Source: Motacilla alba alba
Lineage: Eukaryota; Chordata; Aves; Passeriformes; Motacillidae
Length of the DNA: 64,000 nt
Reading direction: 5' to 3'
Assembly: GCF_015832195.1 (NCBI RefSeq)
Contig: NC_052017.1
Location: forward strand, 53,208,652 to 53,272,651
Shown here: positions 60,412 through 64,000 of the stretch, piece after piece
How the letters are laid out: each line of letters starts with the position of its first letter
Position numbering within the stretch: position 1 is the first letter of the stretch
The notes under the pieces: generated by a model
Databases searched by the model: none
Seen by the model: the letters and a program-made list of their open reading frames with translations, nothing else
What the model was told of the DNA's origin: nothing
Program-made: the position numbers and the translations under genes

Positions 60412-63320
60412 CTAAAGACAAAAAAGGTGGTTTTAAGTATTATTTAGAACTTGCATATATCAGAAACTCAAAAGAAGACCAATCTAGCATGGCTGACACA
60501 ACTGTCAAAGCATGGGTTTGGACCACACAGAAATGGAATGCTTCTACATATTAACTGTCTTTGGGGAGTATCTATAGGAAATGGAACAGTAAGATCCAAC
60601 ATAACCAAAGTGACTTTCATGATTTGCACGCACACACTTAGACAGATGGAAAAACACCAAGCTAGAGCTCAATATTCCACAATATAACTAAGTTGGGGCT
60701 TAAGGCCACCTGCTTTAGGCAGCTTAAGACTTCCAATTCCCGTAAAATTTCCTATCTTTGACCTATCACAACCCTTTGCTAAAAAGTAGCCATCTGCAAA
60801 ATCCATTTCCAGCCATTCCAGTCATATTCCAGCCCATTCTAATTCCACATCTGGGTTTTAACACCTGCCCAAGTGACCTGGCTCTAGGTGGCCTAGGAGC
60901 TCACTAGTATAAGTGCACAAGGCAGTGTGACTTTGAGGGAGAAGTCAATCACTCAGTAGCAAGAAACATGTGATAATATACAGTTAATTCAATTAAATGG
61001 AGTTTGCCACAAATAAGAGCAGATTATGATGATGCAGGGGAATACGAATAAGGAAGTTTGAATATCAAAGTAGTTTTTCATCCTCAAACATCCATTGTGG
61101 TGATTTATTTTGAGAGAAGTGAAGCAGCATGGATTGCAACATGCCCTATGAGCAAATGATTTAGAGAAGAAAGCAGTTAAAAATCAAAAAATGAGTGTGT
61201 GAGCAGGCTGGCTGAGATCTCATTTTTTCTTAATGCAGGTCAGCACAAACATATTCAGTCTTCTTCTATCCTTGCCACTGTGCTACCTTAGCAATATATT
61301 AATTCATGGCAGATTAGAAGCCAATGCATGACACACAAAAGTGTTAAGTATTTGCCTTGCAAGATTTAAGAACAGCACAGCTGGAAAGTGCTGCAAAACC
61401 CACAACTCTACTTGTGGATGTGCACCAGGATACAAGCACTTGGAACTGACTTAAGCGGAATCCAGGGACATCAAAATTGTTTTGTATCTATATGAATACA
61501 ATTCATCTTCTATTTGGCAATACAAAAAAATTAAATCACAATTTCTTATGCCTTATGCTGACTCTCACTCAGATGTTGTGATTAATGGAAGATTTTGTCA
61601 CATCTGAGGATCGTATACTCAACATTAAAAACTTATCTCAGACTCTCGGTGAAAATTCATCAGAAAAATGCCAAACAGGGAAACTAATCTACCTAGTCCA
61701 TACTCTTTGGTTAGCTTTAACTTCATTCTGACAGGAAACTGTATTCTGGGAAATCTGTCATAACAAAATTACTGAGCTCTGAACAGCTTCTATTAAACTG
61801 CAAAATACAATAACCAGGGGTCCCACTCATGAATCAGAACATTAGCAATTGATACAATGTCTTTTAACCTCTCTTTCTGGGGTGCTTAGAAACAAATGCA
61901 AGAGTTTTGGCTAAAGTATGTATTTGGTTATGGAGTTATATAATGTGTCTTTATTAATAATATTATCTAAGGTGCATTACGGCTTCCAGAAGTATTTTAA
62001 TACAGGAAATGCCTCTATGTGCCACTGAAAATTAAATTGTCTTCTCTTCTATCTAGACATATTTTTCTGTGTACATATGGGTAAACAGCAATATAGGTCA
62101 GAATGATTCCTTGTCTATTTGCTTTGGTTTTTTCACATAGTCAGTATTAATGACTAATAGTAGTCTCTCATCAGGCTGTTATGTCATAAAAGCACAAAGA
62201 AGATAACTATCCTTTGGACCCTTTAAACTTCTAATATAGTTTCATTGATGGGAGAAAAAGTTACAGAAAGTCATTCTTGAAAATGCTGCAAAAACTTTAG
62301 CCTAAACATATGGATTAGCAGAACCTTCCAGCTGGTTTACAGTGAGCAACCAGATGAATGGCACAAAAGGCAATAAATTGCAATAAAATATGATCAAAAT
62401 AACTACTCTCAATGTGTCTTTGCACAGAATATTTGGAGCTCTGCTCTACTGTTAAGGGTTGATTCAAGATGGTTAGTATACAGAATTGTCAGCTGCTAAG
62501 AATGCATAAACTGTGTTTTTCAGCTGAACTCCTCTATCAGTGCCATAGGATTTACGCTTGCTTTGCATAATCAAAAATGGTCTTACATTTAACTTATCCA
62601 TTTGGTGTTGTTACTCTTTGTATTTCTACATATTTTGTAAGAATTATCATTTAACTGCGGAGTATCTCAAACACTCTCCATACTGGAACCATTCCTTTGT
62701 TATATTTGTAAAACTTGTCTCAAGCAAGATACTTTGTTAAAGCTTCAGAATTACTGGCAGTGCAATTCACAGAGGCAGCTACTCCACGTTTTACCAGCTT
62801 CTGGGAGGGGGCGGTTTTGATGTGTGGTGGGTTTTTTTGTTGATGCTTATGTTGGTTTGTTTTTTTTCAACTTGATTTAGCCCCAATAACCTGGAAAGCT
62901 GAAGACTAACATAACATGAAGATGGGATCTGTTCCATTTGAAATGACAACTGTTCTAAACTCTGCCTTCTGATCAGTTTATCAACACCAATAAAGCTCAT
63001 CCAATCTATGGAGATAGCAAGAAATTTTGAACTTTTCCACTGGCTCGTGTAATTACCAAAGAATCACAGATGAGCAAGAGCTAAAATCCCCTCAAAATAC
63101 AGAGCAAGCAAGTTAGTTGCTCTGACCAGGTTGAAAAGTTAGGTAAAATTGGAAAGAAACACAAAAGCAAAGGCATATATTTTGTAACAAGGAATAAACT
63201 TACAATACTGTTACTCCCTCAAGAATCCAGGAGATGCCAATACTTTGCAAATAACATCTAAAATTTCTAGAGGTGTAATCCAAGTAGTAGGTAATTATAA
63301 GAACTGAAAATATTACTGAC
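60412..63320. other. CDK13 intron
   Basis: A 2.9-kb intron from GTCAGTAA to the TCTTTAG acceptor. It includes a T/G-rich low-complexity stretch near 62805-62870. No exon or mobile element is recognised. Confidence 0.8.
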
Positions 63321-63526
63321 CAAGTGCTACACTAGAGCTGCCCTGAGTTTTGAGTTGGGAAGAAGTTTGCATGCCTTGTGGGGTGTTGGTTCTGCTCTCA
63401 TCCATGCCTAGAGACAGATCCTTCCTAGGGACTTTAGCTGCTGTAGAGTCATCAGTCATGCCCATCTGCTTCTGTCTTCTGCGTTTCTTACTCCACAGCT
63501 CGTGGCAATCCTGCCACAAAGGAAGG
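63321..63526 (-). CDS. CDK13: CDK13 coding exon with the kinase C-terminal extension helix
   Basis: A 206-bp exon. One base completes an Asp codon, 68 codons follow, and one base begins Ala. It opens [20 protein letters not shown]. In CDK12 and CDK13 structures this C-terminal extension packs against the kinase; its His-Glu pair reaches the ATP site, followed by the polybasic cluster. The HE pair and the KKRRRQ cluster are both intact here. The rest ([38 protein letters not shown]) matches CDK13 rather than CDK12. Acceptor TCTTTGCAG; donor CTTG|GTCAGT. The cyclin K-binding and catalytic exons lie beyond 64000. Confidence 0.97.
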
Positions 63527-64000
63527 CTGCAAAGAATGATTGGAGATAATCAGTTTTATTCCTATTTTAATTTTTTTTTAATCATACTGGTAAAAAAAAA
63601 TTGAATTATACACAATGTAATTTCTGGAAGGTAAACCTACTGGAATCCAGAAATAAATCAGGAAGCATTCAAAGCCAGCAAAATCTCAGACCTGCTTTTT
63701 CTGGCTGAAAACTCTTTACTGAGTGCCTGTTTCAGAAGCACATGTCCTTCTGGCAGAAAAGGGGGGGAAGTATCTTAAAATGAGAATTATTTTCCTAATT
63801 ATTTGTGTAATTCAAAACTTCAAAATCAATGCTGCACAGTTGCTATGAAGTATTCAACTTGCATACTACCAAATACCTAAGTCATCGGTATGAAAACATT
63901 TTTTTTCAGGGTCCTTCTGTCTGCTTATAAAAGTACTGCTGAGTCATTAGGTCATATATTTGTCCACAGTAACAGACATGGCTATCTAGTATTTATAGTG
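63527..64000. other. CDK13 intron (5' part continues beyond the window)
   Basis: AT-rich intronic sequence upstream of the last visible acceptor. No further exon is seen before the window ends. Confidence 0.8.

Noticed and set aside
1..64000. CRISPR arrays, operons, plasmid or phage functions
   Set aside because: The split genes, CpG islands, CR1 LINEs and solo LTRs are those of a vertebrate nuclear genome. No regularly spaced repeat array is present.

Overview
This is vertebrate nuclear DNA, almost certainly from a bird and probably a songbird. The genes are split by GT-AG introns. The interspersed repeats are CR1 LINEs and solitary LTRs of avian ERV type. Three orthologous genes can be read with phase-matched splice sites, in the order SUGCT (minus) - MPLKIP (plus) - CDK13 (minus). 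This matches the conserved synteny block at human 7p14.1, seen here in reverse.

Positions 1-30.6 kb are the 5' part of SUGCT, a mitochondrial succinyl-CoA:glutarate CoA-transferase. Six coding exons run right to left from the ATG at 30574 to the donor at 18406. They cover about 183 residues, through the N-terminal CoA-transferase family III motifs. No seventh exon is visible in the remaining 18.4 kb, so the 3' half lies beyond position 1. The introns hold a nearly full-length antisense CR1 (13196-16142), sense CR1 pieces (9732-10741, 16790-17310), two solo LTRs (12427-13055, 20335-20617) and a very old CR1/L3-like remnant (about 6740-8640).

Positions 30-33.4 kb hold two CpG-rich promoter regions about 2.2 kb apart, which drive SUGCT and MPLKIP head to head. 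MPLKIP (TTDN1) has two coding exons, 32772-33125 and 39411-39614, giving 185 residues. Its single coding intron carries a long antisense LTR-like element and a CR1 3' end. Its transcript probably ends near 40.03 kb.

Positions 40-53.6 kb are intergenic, with no gene I can support. The stretch contains short tandem duplications, a SINE-like remnant and a palindrome. From about 53.66 to 57.93 kb lies a possible long CDK13 3' UTR. The last three coding exons of CDK13 (57931-58787, 59851-60411, 63321-63526) encode the kinase's C-terminal extension helix and its low-complexity tail. The kinase domain lies beyond position 64000.

The three genes are not a pathway: they serve mitochondrial glutarate metabolism, an RNA-processing/mitosis-linked factor, and RNA polymerase II CTD phosphorylation. 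Their arrangement (divergent SUGCT/MPLKIP, convergent MPLKIP/CDK13) is conserved. I found no novel multigene system. The points most worth a second look are an exon-like block at 9056-9131, an intronic hairpin at 21906-21940, a CDK13 exon that looks longer than the mammalian form, and a 251-codon open frame inside an LTR-like element.
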